Assembly: GCA_020831635.1 (NCBI GenBank)
Contig: JAFIGC010000012.1
Span: 1 to 64,000 of the forward strand
Direction of reading: 5' to 3'
Origin: Verrucomicrobiota bacterium
GTDB taxonomy: Bacteria; Verrucomicrobiota; Kiritimatiellia; SS1-B-03-39; UBA6053
Length of the DNA: 64,000 nucleotides
This document shows, in pieces, positions 1 to 8,160 of the stretch. Within the stretch, counting starts at the first letter, position 1. Each line of letters begins with the position of its first letter. A program made the translations under genes and the position numbers. Below the pieces are notes generated by a model. That model was given only the letters and a program-made list of their open reading frames with translations. It made no database searches and was not told where the DNA came from.

Positions 1-21
1 AAACGGACTTACAGTCCGTTT
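1..21. terminator. Perfect hairpin at the end of the leftmost gene
   Basis: A 9-base arm AAACGGACT pairs perfectly with AGTCCGTTT across a TAC loop, followed by TTTTC on the plus strand. The TAA stop of the minus-strand remnant ending at position 9 lies inside it. It could work as a terminator in either direction; whatever lies left of the window is unknown. Confidence 0.5.
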
Positions 22-483
22 TCGGACCGGGCTGGTATCGGCTCGGACCTTCGGCCCGAACTAAAGAAGGGCACATGGCACATCACCAGGGCACCGCGGG
101 TCATGGTTTTGGCTGGGTCGACTTCCCACCAGTCCCCGTCGATCATTTGTTGAATGCTGTCATCCGGAAATGTCGTCAAAAACCTCTCCCCTCCGACTGG
201 CCGATTTCCATACGTCATCCGAAAAATGCACCGTGGCCCCTTCGGCGGGGAAATTCGGTCCAGCCAGGTGATCGAGCCAGTCGGTGACATCGGCCAGTTC
301 TTCCGAATTCTCCCGGGTGCGAAGTCGGTGCCGATCCGCTTGGGCGGCTTCAAAATTTCGTCTGCAGTTTTTCCTCAGCTCCGCCATGCGGCTCTTCAGC
401 TGGGTTTGCTTCTTTTTGCTTAACCGGGTGGCGGATCTTTCGGCGGGGGCTGTGGGATAGACCGCTTGAGGCTCCCTTATCAA
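9..483 (-). pseudogene. Hypothetical gene, apparently frameshifted
   Basis: Two minus-strand reading frames join into one plausible protein. The first (start near 483) gives a basic, charged N-terminal part ending in ...RRGEVFDDISG at 160. The second frame carries on with PDDSIQQMIDGDWWEVDP and ends at position 9. A run of five T in the coding sense, around 176-180, is the likely site of a single-base shift. I do not recognise the family. It sits at the edge of an island of decayed toxin-antitoxin genes, which fits a remnant. It may also be two overlapping spurious frames, so confidence is low. Confidence 0.3.
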
Positions 484-663
484 TATCGTGTAGGGAGCAT
501 GTTCATCAAAGAGAAAGTTTGTATAAGATGAAGGGGCTTCATGAGAGGGATGAGGGCTCTTGGTGGGTCGAGGAGTGGCGGGCGAAGGGAAGACGCGGAT
601 GTACCGTCCGTTCAGATCCCTTTCAGATATTGTGTCGCTACGCGACGCGTTTTACCCATTGGG

Positions 664-801
664 TCATTTGTAAACATTACGCCTGTGTCCGATGGTAACC
701 ACCAAGACGACAAGCTTGTCGTCATGGATTTCGTAGATGATCCGATAGTCGATTCCCGCCAGCTCTTTCTGCGCGGAGCGCAGGATCTGGACCGTGTACA
801 T
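664..801 (-). pseudogene. RelE/ParE-type toxin with internal deletion
   Basis: A 45-residue frame starts MYTVQILRSAQKELA and continues directly into GIDYRIIYEIHDDKLVV and IGHRRNVYK. These are the N-terminal strand/helix and the C-terminal beta-sheet of RelE-family mRNA interferases, which normally run about 85-90 residues. Roughly 40 residues of the middle are missing, with no frame change. The ATG overlaps the antitoxin stop by one base (TGATG), the usual antitoxin-toxin coupling. The catalytic fold is probably broken, so this is called a toxin remnant. A genuinely short peptide that still binds the antitoxin cannot be excluded. Confidence 0.75.
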
Positions 802-1007
802 CACGCCTCGTACTTTTCCCCGATTTCACGGACCGCTTGCGCGAAGGGCAAGATTTCCTCCGGAACGGATTTTGCCTGATCATAGGCGCGAATGTCGTCG
901 AGTTCTTCAAGTTCATCCACGATCTGCGTCCACTCGGTCAGAGTCAAAAGCACCGCTTGGGGTTGTTTTTGATTGTCGATGACAAATTGGGGATGAAGTT
1001 GTACCAT
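801..1007 (-). CDS. RelB/Phd-like antitoxin
   Basis: A 68-residue acidic protein beginning MVQLHPQFVIDNQKQPQAVL. The LHPQ-x-x-x-D start and the LTLTEWTQIVDELEELDDI helix are typical of Phd/YefM-like antitoxins that accompany RelE-type toxins: an N-terminal DNA-binding and dimerising half, then a toxin-wrapping helix. It lies upstream of, and overlaps, the deleted toxin at 664-801. Antitoxins of this class normally repress their own operon. Here the partner looks inactive, so this copy may be a relic or may titrate a toxin encoded elsewhere. Confidence 0.75.
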   Translation of the reverse strand: MVQLHPQFVIDNQKQPQAVLLTLTEWTQIVDELEELDDIRAYDQAKSVPEEILPFAQAVREIGEKYEA

Positions 1008-1382
1008 TTAGTTTGTACCTTGAAGTTGCTTCCACTATGCACCTATCGTCTGATTTGGTCAACCGAATTTTTTGAACAGGAGGACGCGAAAGAAGGGAAG
1101 CGTTACTGTGGCACTCCTGTACCCATTCGCCGCAGAGTTGCAGAACGCTGCGGGCGCGCCGTGAGACGGGAGAGAGCGGATCGCTCCGATCCGCCGGATT
1201 TTCCGGGCGGTTGGGGTAAAAATAGGGAGTTATCGCAATCTATGGCTTGATTTGCGGATGGATTCGGGGTTTCCTGTACATACGGGTTGCATCTGCAACT
1301 CTCTGCTCGGACTGATCCGACCGATCAGTCGGATCAGTCCGAGAAAGAACCCGAGAAAGAAACCAAAGAAAGGAGTTCAACC
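1008..1382. other. Intergenic, repeat-containing
   Basis: No convincing gene. Around 1071-1100 is a degenerate copy of the dispersed motif AACAGgAGgacGCgaAGg, also seen near 23229, 54243 and 54331. A 38-base near-palindrome lies at 1306-1343. GAAAGGAG at 1368-1375 is a good ribosome-binding site for the ATG at 1383. Confidence 0.5.
1306..1343. repeat. GATC-centred palindromic repeat (38 bases)
   Basis: Starts CTCGGACTGATCCGACC and ends GTCGGATCAGTCCGAG. The two halves are inverted copies with a mismatch pair only near the centre. It belongs to the 9-base GATCNGNCN family found at seven other places in the window. Confidence 0.8.
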
Positions 1383-1680
1383 ATGGAAGAGGATTTTTAC
1401 CCCATCGAGCTGAGTGCCTGGACGGAGGAGGTTGCGGAAGTTGCGGGGGAATACCGTCGGATTCGGCCGGGGGGCGGGTATCTGCGCAAAATGCGGCAAG
1501 CCCATGCGCCTGCAAACGGCGCGTAGGGGCCGTAACGCGGGCAGTCGGTTTTGGGGATGCTCGGAGTTTCCTTCGTGCCGGGAGACCGCGGCGTATCGGT
1601 CCGATCCGACGGATCTGACTGATCCGTCTGATCAGACCGATCCGTCGGACCCAAGAGGTACCTATGAAGGCAATATATAA
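1383..1680 (+). pseudogene. Topoisomerase-type C4 zinc-finger protein, frameshifted
   Basis: ATG at 1383 follows a good ribosome-binding site and reads MEEDFYPIELSAWTEEVAEV, but that frame closes at 1526. The +1 frame carries a clear zinc ribbon, GICAKCGKPMRLQTARRGR, then FWGCSEFPSC (C-x2-C ... C-x5-C). This matches the C-terminal zf-C4 modules of topoisomerase I and of nuclease/NERD-type proteins. The frames meet at a run of six G at 1469-1474, where a one-base change would fuse them. The last ~25 residues (RSDPTDLTDPSDQ...) are translated GATC repeat. Sequencing error, slippage or true decay are all possible. Confidence 0.65.
1598..1651. repeat. GATC-centred 9-base repeat array
   Basis: GGTCCGATCCGACGGATC opens and GATCCGTCGGACC closes the array. 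GATC recurs at 9-base steps and the ends are inverted copies. In the plus frame it is read as DPTDLTDPSDQTDPSD, the tail of the zinc-finger ORF. Confidence 0.8.
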
Positions 1681-1682
1681 AG

Positions 1683-1722
1683 TATAACCATCTATAGCCT
1701 GATCCGCTTATAGATGGTTATA
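1683..1722. promoter_or_regulatory. Perfect 14-base inverted repeat upstream of toxin-antitoxin pair
   Basis: TATAACCATCTATA (1683-1696) and TATAGATGGTTATA (1709-1722) are perfect inverted copies separated by 12 bases, in an AT-rich segment unlike the GC-rich repeats nearby. It lies 75-115 bases ahead of the antitoxin ATG at 1797. It could be the autoregulatory operator of that pair or a terminator for the gene before it; no T-run favours an operator. Confidence 0.5.
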
Positions 1723-1796
1723 TTTGGGTATAAACCAGCGGTAAATACCGTGAAAACCTCCTTGAATGTTTCGAATATTTCGTTTACGGTGGTTGC

Positions 1797-2255
1797 ATGA
1801 TGAAAACAGAAAGCAAAACAAAATCCCCCGGTTCCCGTGAGGACCGGGAGTTGCTGGAGAAGCTGTACGATGTGATCAACGGGGAAGAGCGCCCGGTGCT
1901 GCTGGGGCGCGAGGGGGCGCATGTGCAGTTCCCGGAGCCGGTATTCCATCTGCTGACGGAAATCGTTCGCAAGATGCACCGGGGTCAGTCTGTTGTCCTG
2001 CTGCCGGAAAACGAGGAACTGACTACCCAGGCGGCCGCAAATCAGTTGGGGGCCTCCCGTCCGCATGTGGTCAAACTGTTGGAGGAGGGGGCCATGCCTT
2101 ATCACATGGTGGGTTCGCACCGGCGCATCTATCTGCGGGATCTTCTCTCCTATCAGAAACAGCGGGACCGTGACCGCCGGGAAGCGATGGACGCGTTGAA
2201 CGAGGAGCTGCTGGAGGCGGATCTGTATGATTCAGACTACACGGGTGAGGGATGA
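1797..2255 (+). CDS. Excisionase/HTH-type antitoxin of a PIN toxin
   Basis: A 152-residue protein. Residues ~85-120 carry a MerR/excisionase-like helix-turn-helix: ELTTQAAANQLGASRPHVVK followed by LLEEGAMPYHMVGSHRRIY. The acidic C-terminal tail (EELLEADLYDSDYTGEG) would cover the toxin. This layout is known for antitoxins paired with PIN-domain RNases. The next gene starts on its stop (ATGA overlap) and begins like such a PIN toxin. ATGATG gives starts at 1797 or 1800. Likely autoregulated through a palindrome upstream (see 1683-1722). The cognate toxin is truncated, so this may be an orphaned antitoxin. Confidence 0.75.
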   Translation: MMKTESKTKSPGSREDRELLEKLYDVINGEERPVLLGREGAHVQFPEPVFHLLTEIVRKMHRGQSVVLLPENEELTTQAAANQLGASRPHVVKLLEEGAMPYHMVGSHRRIYLRDLLSYQKQRDRDRREAMDALNEELLEADLYDSDYTGEG

Positions 2256-2473
2256 CCGCTGATTTCAAGGTCTGCCTGGATGCCTGCGTGCTGGCGAATC
2301 AGTCCGTTTGCGACCTGTTGCTCCGTTTGGCGGATAAATGGCAACGGGAGGTGAGAGCGCATTTCCCGGAAGACTTGGTGGAAGAATTACGAATTTCCCG
2401 CTTGCGTTTGCCAAGGAAAACAGGCTATTTTTCCTTGGTGAAGACTGGTGAACCAAATGACGCAAACACTTGA
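2252..2473 (+). pseudogene. PIN-domain toxin remnant
   Basis: A 73-residue frame. VCLDACVLAN is the first beta-strand of PIN nucleases, with the first catalytic Asp. It is followed by LLLRLADKWQREVRAHFPED. In full-length relatives (about 180 residues) the LLLRLA helix and the W-x-REV-x-x-x-FPE helix are separated by 35-40 residues, absent here, and the later acidic active-site residues are missing too. After VEE the sequence becomes unrelated and runs into the AbiEi start. The ATG overlaps the antitoxin stop. Interpreted as an inactive toxin formed by internal deletion plus replacement of the C-terminus. Confidence 0.7.
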
Positions 2474-3074
2474 AAACAAAATATCTGCGCGAATATATGG
2501 AAATGGGAGGGGTTGGGCCTTTTCCCAGAAAGATTTCGTGGACCTGGCCAAGACCCCGACCATTCATTGGGCGTTGTATGAACTTGCCCAGGCAGACACG
2601 ATTCGTCGGGTGTTGAGGGGGATTTACGATTACCCTCGCCACAGCAAGCTGCTTGAGCAGACGATGCCGCCGGATCTTCATCAGGTGGCGATGGCGTTGG
2701 CCCGAAAATTCGGTTGGCGGATTCAGCCCGGCGGTGCGGCGGCTTTGAATCTGTTGGATCTTTCCACCCAAGTTCCGGGTCGGATCGAATATCTGTCGGA
2801 TGGGCCGGACCGGGAATACAAGGTGGGCAACACCGGCTTACGGTTCCGTCACCAGGCCTTGAAGGACGCGGGTTTGAAGCACGAGGCCAGCGCGGTGCTG
2901 GTGCAGGGGCTGAAGGAACTGGGGGCGAACGGGGTTACGGAGAAGGTGATCGCACGCATGCGCGACTGGTTGCCGTCCGGGAAGCGGGCGCAGGTGCTGC
3001 GGGACGCCAAGGGGGCCACGGACTGGGTGTACGACGCACTGAAGCAAATCTGCCGGGAAGAGAACGATGGATAA
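2457..3074 (+). CDS. Type IV antitoxin, AbiEi/DUF6088 family
   Basis: About 205 residues. The N-terminal winged helix (GWAFSQKDFVDLAKTPTIHW and LRGIYDYPR) is the hallmark of DUF6088/AbiEi antitoxins. The C-terminal half (YKVGNTGLRFRHQALK) matches the same family. AbiEi binds inverted repeats at its promoter and represses the operon; it neutralises AbiEii without a stable complex. The ATG at 2457 is preferred over GTG at 2448. The stop overlaps the toxin start by eight bases, so the genes are translationally coupled. The 5' end overlaps the PIN remnant, so no separate promoter is visible immediately upstream. Confidence 0.85.
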   Translation: MTQTLENKISARIYGNGRGWAFSQKDFVDLAKTPTIHWALYELAQADTIRRVLRGIYDYPRHSKLLEQTMPPDLHQVAMALARKFGWRIQPGGAAALNLLDLSTQVPGRIEYLSDGPDREYKVGNTGLRFRHQALKDAGLKHEASAVLVQGLKELGANGVTEKVIARMRDWLPSGKRAQVLRDAKGATDWVYDALKQICREENDG

Positions 3075-4074
3075 GGTCGCAAAGCTTTCTCCAGCTAATC
3101 GGCGGGATCTTTTCGAAGCCGCCGCCGCAAAGCGGGGCCTGCATCCGGCGGTGGTGGAAAAAGATTTTTGGGTGTGCTGGTCATTGAAGCGTCTCTTTTC
3201 TCTTCCCGGATTGGCTGAGCATTTGGTGTTTAAGGGAGGGACCGCGCTGGCAAAGGTGGATGGCCTGATCGAACGGTTTTCGGAGGATATCGATTTGGTA
3301 CTGGATTGGGAACTGTTGGGGTACGGGGGCGGCGGGGCCGATCCCTGGGAACCGCAAGCCTCCAACACAAAACTGGACAAGCTGAGCAAGGAAATCAATG
3401 CTCATGCCGGGGAGTATTTGGAACAAACCCTTTGCCCGCTCCTCAATGAGAACATGGGGGATATTCCAGGGCTGCGGGCATCGGTTTCACCCCATGAGCA
3501 ATTGACGATCAATATCCATTATCCTGAAGTTTTCGGGTTGGAGGCTTTGCGCCCGGATGTGAAACTGGAAATCGGTCCGCTGGCATCCCGGGTTCCTTCG
3601 CGGCGGGCGGTGATTCGACCCTATGCGGCGGAGGAATTTCCGAAGGTATTCGACGATCCCGACTGCCACGTAACCGCGATTCGGGGTGAGCGCACCTTTT
3701 GGGAGAAGGCGACCATTTTGCATCGGGAAGCCCACCGTGTCGGCATCACACCCAAGAGGTATTCACGCCACTATTATGACTTGTTTCAAATGAGGTCCCA
3801 TCCGGTGGCTGCTTCGGCCATAAAGGATCTTGATTTACTGGCGGATGTGATACGCTTCAAGCAGCGGTTTTACCGTTCCGGCTGGGCTCTATATGAATTG
3901 GCAAAGCCGGGCAGTTTCCGTCTGCTGCCCACAGAAAAAGGGGGGCGTGAACTGGCGGCGGATTACCGTCGAATGCGCCCTATGTTTTTCTCGGAACCGC
4001 CGCCTTGGGATCGTATCTTAAAGGGGCTTGGACAACTGGAACTGGCGATCAACCAGTTGGAACCGCAACCCTGA
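3067..4074 (+). CDS. Type IV toxin, AbiEii nucleotidyltransferase
   Basis: 335 residues. FKGGTALAKVDGLIERFSED contains the GG-T motif (residues 57-59), followed by the Asp pair D74/D76 in SEDIDLVLDW: the nucleotidyltransferase (DNA-polymerase-beta-like) active site. VVEKDFWVCW near residue 30 and RTFWEKATILHREAH around residue 215 are the other conserved AbiEii motifs. Members use GTP or other NTPs to modify targets such as tRNA acceptor ends, arresting growth in phage-infected cells. All key motifs are present, so this looks like the one intact pair in the island. It is followed 22 bases later by hsdR, with which it is probably co-transcribed. Confidence 0.9.
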   Translation: MDKVAKLSPANRRDLFEAAAAKRGLHPAVVEKDFWVCWSLKRLFSLPGLAEHLVFKGGTALAKVDGLIERFSEDIDLVLDWELLGYGGGGADPWEPQASNTKLDKLSKEINAHAGEYLEQTLCPLLNENMGDIPGLRASVSPHEQLTINIHYPEVFGLEALRPDVKLEIGPLASRVPSRRAVIRPYAAEEFPKVFDDPDCHVTAIRGERTFWEKATILHREAHRVGITPKRYSRHYYDLFQMRSHPVAASAIKDLDLLADVIRFKQRFYRSGWALYELAKPGSFRLLPTEKGGRELAADYRRMRPMFFSEPPPWDRILKGLGQLELAINQLEPQP

Positions 4075-4096
4075 CCCCTCGATTGGAGCAAAACCC

Positions 4097-7000
4097 ATGA
4101 CCGAATCCGAAATGAAAACCCAGAAGCGGGTGCTGGCGCTGTTCGAGCAAGAACTGGGCTACCGTTCCTTGGGCGACTGGCGGGCGCGGGAGGGCAATTC
4201 CTGTATTGAGGAGGGGTTGCTGTCGGCCAATTTGCAGGCGCGGGGGGTTCGTGCGGAGACTTGCGGGCGGGGGATCTATCTGCTGCGGCTGGCGGCGGAG
4301 AACCCGGGGATGTCGCTGATGCGGCGCAATCGGGAGGTGTACGATTTGCTGCGATACGGGGTGCCGGTGAAAACCAAGGCGGGGGAACTGACGGACACGG
4401 TGCATCTGGTGGATTGGGCGCATCCGGAGCGCAACGATTTCGCGGTGGCGGAGGAGGTGACGCTGCCGGGTGTGGCGGAACGGCGTCCGGATGTGGTGCT
4501 GTATGTGAACGGCATTGCGGTGGGGGTGCTGGAACTGAAGCGGGGCTCCAAGGACGTGGGCGAGGGCATCCGCCAGTTGTGCTCCAATCAGGACGAACGC
4601 TTTCACGCGGATTTTTTCAGCACCGCGCAACTCCTGATGGCGGGCAACAATTCCCAGGGACTGCGCTACGGCAGCGTGGGTACCCCGGCGAAATATTATC
4701 TGACCTGGAAAGAGGACGAGGCGGACAACGAGGGCTACAAGCTGGACAAGTATCTGCGCAAGCTCTGCGACAAAACGCGTCTGCTGGAGCTGATGCATGA
4801 TTTCGTGCTCTTCGACGGCGACACCAAAAAGCTGCCGCGGGTGCACCAGTATTTCGGCATCCAGGCGGCACGGGACTTTGTGCGGCGGCGGGAGGGCGGG
4901 ATCATCTGGCACACCCAGGGGAGCGGCAAGAGCATCGTGATGGTGATGCTGGCGCGGTGGATTCTGGAAAACCATCCGCACGCGCGGGTGGCAATTGTCA
5001 CGGACCGGGACGAACTGGACAAGCAGATCGAGCGGGTGTTCCGGGATGCGGGGGAAACGATTTCCCGCTGTCGCAGCGGGAAGGAACTGATGAAGCAACT
5101 GGGTCGGCCGAGCCCGCGCCTGATCTGTTCGCTGGTGCACAAGTTCGGTCGGCGGGATTTGTCCTCGGAAAAGGACTACGAGGCCTTTTTGCAATCGCTG
5201 GCGGGCAAGCCGAGTGTGACCCAAGGGGAGGTGTTCGTGTTTGTGGACGAGTGTCACCGTACCCAGAGCGGCAAGCTACACCGTCTGATGAAGGCGGTGA
5301 TGCCGCACGCGGTGTTCGTGGGTTTCACGGGCACGCCGCTGTTGAAGGCGGATGAGAAAACCTCGGTGGAGGTGTTCGGCAAATACATTCACACCTACAA
5401 GTTTGACGAGGCGGTGGACGACGGCGTGGTCCTCGATCTGGTGTACGAGGCCCGGGACGTGGATCAGGAGATGGGTTCGCAGGAAAAGATCGACGCTTGG
5501 TTCGACGCCAAGACCCGGGGACTGAACGCCTGGCAGAAGGATGAGCTGATGAAACGCTGGGGGACCCTGCAAAAGCTGCGCAGTTCGCGTTCGCGCATGC
5601 AGCGGGTGGTGGCGGACATCGCGTGCGATTTCGGCACCAAACCCCGGCTCGCCTCGGACCGGGGCAACGCCATGCTGGTCGCGTCCAGCATCTACGAGGC
5701 CTGCCGCTATTACGAATTGTTTCAGGACGGCTCCAATCCGCTGCGGGGGTGTTGCGGGTTGGTGACCTCCTACGATCCGTATGTGGGCGATTTGAGCAAA
5801 GAGGAAACCGGGGAAATGAGTTCCACGGACAAAAAGCGGGTCTTCGAAATTTACGAGGCACTGCTGGAAAAGGTCAAGCCCGCTGCGGGCAAATCGAAGG
5901 CGGAAACCTACGAGGACCAGTGCAAGGCGCGGTTTATCGACAACCCCGGTCAGATGAAACTGCTGATTGTGGTGGACAAGTTGCTGACCGGTTTCGACGC
6001 GCCGAGTTGCACCTATTTGTACATCGACAAGACCATGCGGGATCACGGACTCTTCCAGGCCATCTGCCGCACCAACCGTCTGGACGGCGACGACAAGGAA
6101 TTCGGCTACATCGTGGATTACAAGGATTTGTTCACCAGCGTGGAGGACGCCATGGCGGTGTACACCTCCGAACTCGCGCAAACCCAGGGGGAGAGCGATC
6201 CCAACATTCTCCTCAAGGACCGCCTCAAAAAAGGCCGGGACAAGCTGGAGGACGCCTTCGAGCAGTTGGCCCTGATTTGCGAGCCCATCGCCCCGCCCAA
6301 ACGGGAGTTGGAATGGATTCAGTATTTCTGCGGCAACACCGAGATCCCCACCGATCAGGTGGAGCGGGAGCCCCAGCGGGTCAGCCTCTACAAAGCCGTG
6401 GCCTCGCTGGTGCGGGCCTTCGCCAATGTGTCGGACGACCTGGAACGCGCGGGATATACGCCGGAAGAGATCACGGCCATGCGGCACAAAATCAACGAGA
6501 CGGTTTCCCTGCGGGACGCGGTGAAGCTGGCCGCGAACGAGACGTTGGATTTGAAGCCGTTTGAGGCGGACATGCGGCATTTGATCGACACCTACCTCGA
6601 GGCCAGCGCCCCGCGGGTTCTGTCCGAGTTCGGCAACGCTTCCCTGCTGGAGTTGATTGTGAAATCCGGGGTTGCGGATGCGATTGCCGAGAAGATGGGC
6701 GACAAAGGGCAAAACCGGGAGGCGGTGGCGGAAACCATTGAGAACAACATCCGCAGCAAAATCGTGCGGGAGCACATGCTCGATCCCGTTTTTTACGACC
6801 GCATGTCGGCGCTGCTGGAGGAGGTCATTCAAAAACGGCGGCGGCAGGCGTTGGACTACGAGGCCTACCTCAAGGAAATCGAAAAAATCGCCCGCGACAC
6901 GCAGCGGGGTCATCGGGAGGATTTGTCGCCCCGTCTCAGCAGTCCCGGCAAAAAAGCCTTGTACAACCGACTTTTGCAGCCCGTGCAGGCGCGTCTGGCG

Positions 7001-7216
7001 GCGGAGCCGGATCCGGAATTGCTTCGGGCGGGCGAAAAGGAGGCGGAGGAACTGACCCTGCGCATTGATGAAACCGTGCGGAAGGTGAAACCGGACGACT
7101 TCCGGGGCAACAAGAGCAAAGAGCGGGTGGTCAAAGCGGCGCTGTACGGAATCCTGCGGGATGACCGGCAGGTGGAGGATGTGTTCGGCATCATTGTGGC
7201 GCAAAAGGAGTATTGA
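4097..7216 (+). CDS. hsdR: Type I restriction enzyme R subunit
   Basis: 1039 residues from ATG 4097; an in-frame upstream ATG at 4028 lies inside abiEii and is disfavoured. Order: PD-(D/E)-x-K nuclease core (RPDVVLYV near 130, LELK near 145), helicase Walker A QGSGKSIV near 275, DECH box (FVDECHR near 385), FTGTPLL near 410, LLTGFDAP in the second RecA domain, then a long helical C-terminus expected to bind HsdM. HsdR cleaves DNA after ATP-driven translocation, but only with the HsdM and HsdS subunits. Neither is present in this window, so the partners are either left of position 1, elsewhere, or lost. The stop overlaps the next gene (TGATG). Confidence 0.93.
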   Translation: MTESEMKTQKRVLALFEQELGYRSLGDWRAREGNSCIEEGLLSANLQARGVRAETCGRGIYLLRLAAENPGMSLMRRNREVYDLLRYGVPVKTKAGELTDTVHLVDWAHPERNDFAVAEEVTLPGVAERRPDVVLYVNGIAVGVLELKRGSKDVGEGIRQLCSNQDERFHADFFSTAQLLMAGNNSQGLRYGSVGTPAKYYLTWKEDEADNEGYKLDKYLRKLCDKTRLLELMHDFVLFDGDTKKLPRVHQYFGIQAARDFVRRREGGIIWHTQGSGKSIVMVMLARWILENHPHARVAIVTDRDELDKQIERVFRDAGETISRCRSGKELMKQLGRPSPRLICSLVHKFGRRDLSSEKDYEAFLQSLAGKPSVTQGEVFVFVDECHRTQSGKLHRLMKAVMPHAVFVGFTGTPLLKADEKTSVEVFGKYIHTYKFDEAVDDGVVLDLVYEARDVDQEMGSQEKIDAWFDAKTRGLNAWQKDELMKRWGTLQKLRSSRSRMQRVVADIACDFGTKPRLASDRGNAMLVASSIYEACRYYELFQDGSNPLRGCCGLVTSYDPYVGDLSKEETGEMSSTDKKRVFEIYEALLEKVKPAAGKSKAETYEDQCKARFIDNPGQMKLLIVVDKLLTGFDAPSCTYLYIDKTMRDHGLFQAICRTNRLDGDDKEFGYIVDYKDLFTSVEDAMAVYTSELAQTQGESDPNILLKDRLKKGRDKLEDAFEQLALICEPIAPPKRELEWIQYFCGNTEIPTDQVEREPQRVSLYKAVASLVRAFANVSDDLERAGYTPEEITAMRHKINETVSLRDAVKLAANETLDLKPFEADMRHLIDTYLEASAPRVLSEFGNASLLELIVKSGVADAIAEKMGDKGQNREAVAETIENNIRSKIVREHMLDPVFYDRMSALLEEVIQKRRRQALDYEAYLKEIEKIARDTQRGHREDLSPRLSSPGKKALYNRLLQPVQARLAAEPDPELLRAGEKEAEELTLRIDETVRKVKPDDFRGNKSKERVVKAALYGILRDDRQVEDVFGIIVAQKEY

Positions 7217-7932
7217 TGTCCGATCATCTGCAACTTGGCGATCTGGAGATCGAGGTGGTGCGCAAGGACATCAAGAACGTGCACCTGAGTGTGTATCCGC
7301 CGGCGGGGCGGGTGCGGATTTCGGCTCCGTCGCATATGAAGCTGGAAACGCTTCGGCTGTATGCCATTTCCAAGCTGAGTTGGATTCGGCAGCAGCAGCG
7401 CAAGATTCTGGCCCAGGAACGGGATACGCCCCGGGAATATCTGGAGCGCGAAAGCCATTGGCTGTGGGGGCGGCGGTATTTGCTGGAGATCGAGGAAGTG
7501 GACGCGGTCCCGGAAGTTTTGCGCCAACACAAGACCTTGATCCTGCGGGTGCGTCCCGGGGCGGACGCCAACAAAAAAGCCGAAGTGATGGAGGCGTGGT
7601 ACCGGAGTCAGTTGCACGAAAAAGTTCCCGCGAACATTCAAACTTGGGAGCCGAAACTACACGTGAACCTGGCGCGGGTTCAGGTACGCCGCATGAAAAC
7701 CCGCTGGGGAAGTTGCACCCCGGCCAAGGGGAGCATTTTGCTGAACACCGAGTTGGCCAAAAAACCCGTCGCCTGTTTGGAGTACATTCTCGTGCACGAG
7801 ATGATCCACCTGCTGGAGCCGACCCACAACGAGCGTTTCCGCACCCTGATGGACCTGCATTATCCCCGCTGGCGGTTGGCAAGGGAGCAGCTCAACCGCC
7901 TGCCGGTGCGGCATGAGCATTGGCGGTATTGA
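7216..7932 (+). CDS. YgjP-like metallopeptidase (DUF45/SprT-type)
   Basis: 238 residues. VHEMIHLLEPTHNERF supplies the HExxH zinc site (H194, E195, H198) and the third His (TH-N-E-R-F). The preceding RRMKTRWGSCTPAKGSILLN is the other signature of YgjP/DUF45 proteins. ATG 7216 overlaps the hsdR stop and is preceded by AAAAGGAG. This family is frequently encoded next to hsdR, and a role in restriction-enzyme turnover has been suggested; that is inference from context. A GATC-type repeat begins about 19 bases after the stop. Confidence 0.88.
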   Translation: MSDHLQLGDLEIEVVRKDIKNVHLSVYPPAGRVRISAPSHMKLETLRLYAISKLSWIRQQQRKILAQERDTPREYLERESHWLWGRRYLLEIEEVDAVPEVLRQHKTLILRVRPGADANKKAEVMEAWYRSQLHEKVPANIQTWEPKLHVNLARVQVRRMKTRWGSCTPAKGSILLNTELAKKPVACLEYILVHEMIHLLEPTHNERFRTLMDLHYPRWRLAREQLNRLPVRHEHWRY

Positions 7933-8160
7933 AAGCAGCGCGTCTCCGACGGATCTGACGGATCGGACTGATTCGTCGTAAGCCGGGAAGTGACCGAACT
8001 GGAGTATAAGAGTATAGCAACAGGTATTTTCTTTTTTCCAGCACGAATAAAAATTAACCACTGATAACACTGATTCACACTGATATTTAATAAATTTAAG
8101 TTAATAAAAAGTGTAGCCACAGGTGTTTTCTTTTATTTCGGTATATTCTTTTTACCTTGG

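Noticed and set aside
541-879. Plus-strand frame across the RelE/antitoxin locus
   Set aside because: The minus strand carries recognisable RelE and antitoxin sequences with coupled start and stop.
5276-7204. Long open frame (642 codons) on the minus strand opposite hsdR
   Set aside because: It is the antisense shadow of a clear helicase/nuclease gene with all motifs on the plus strand; no domain is recognisable in the antisense product.
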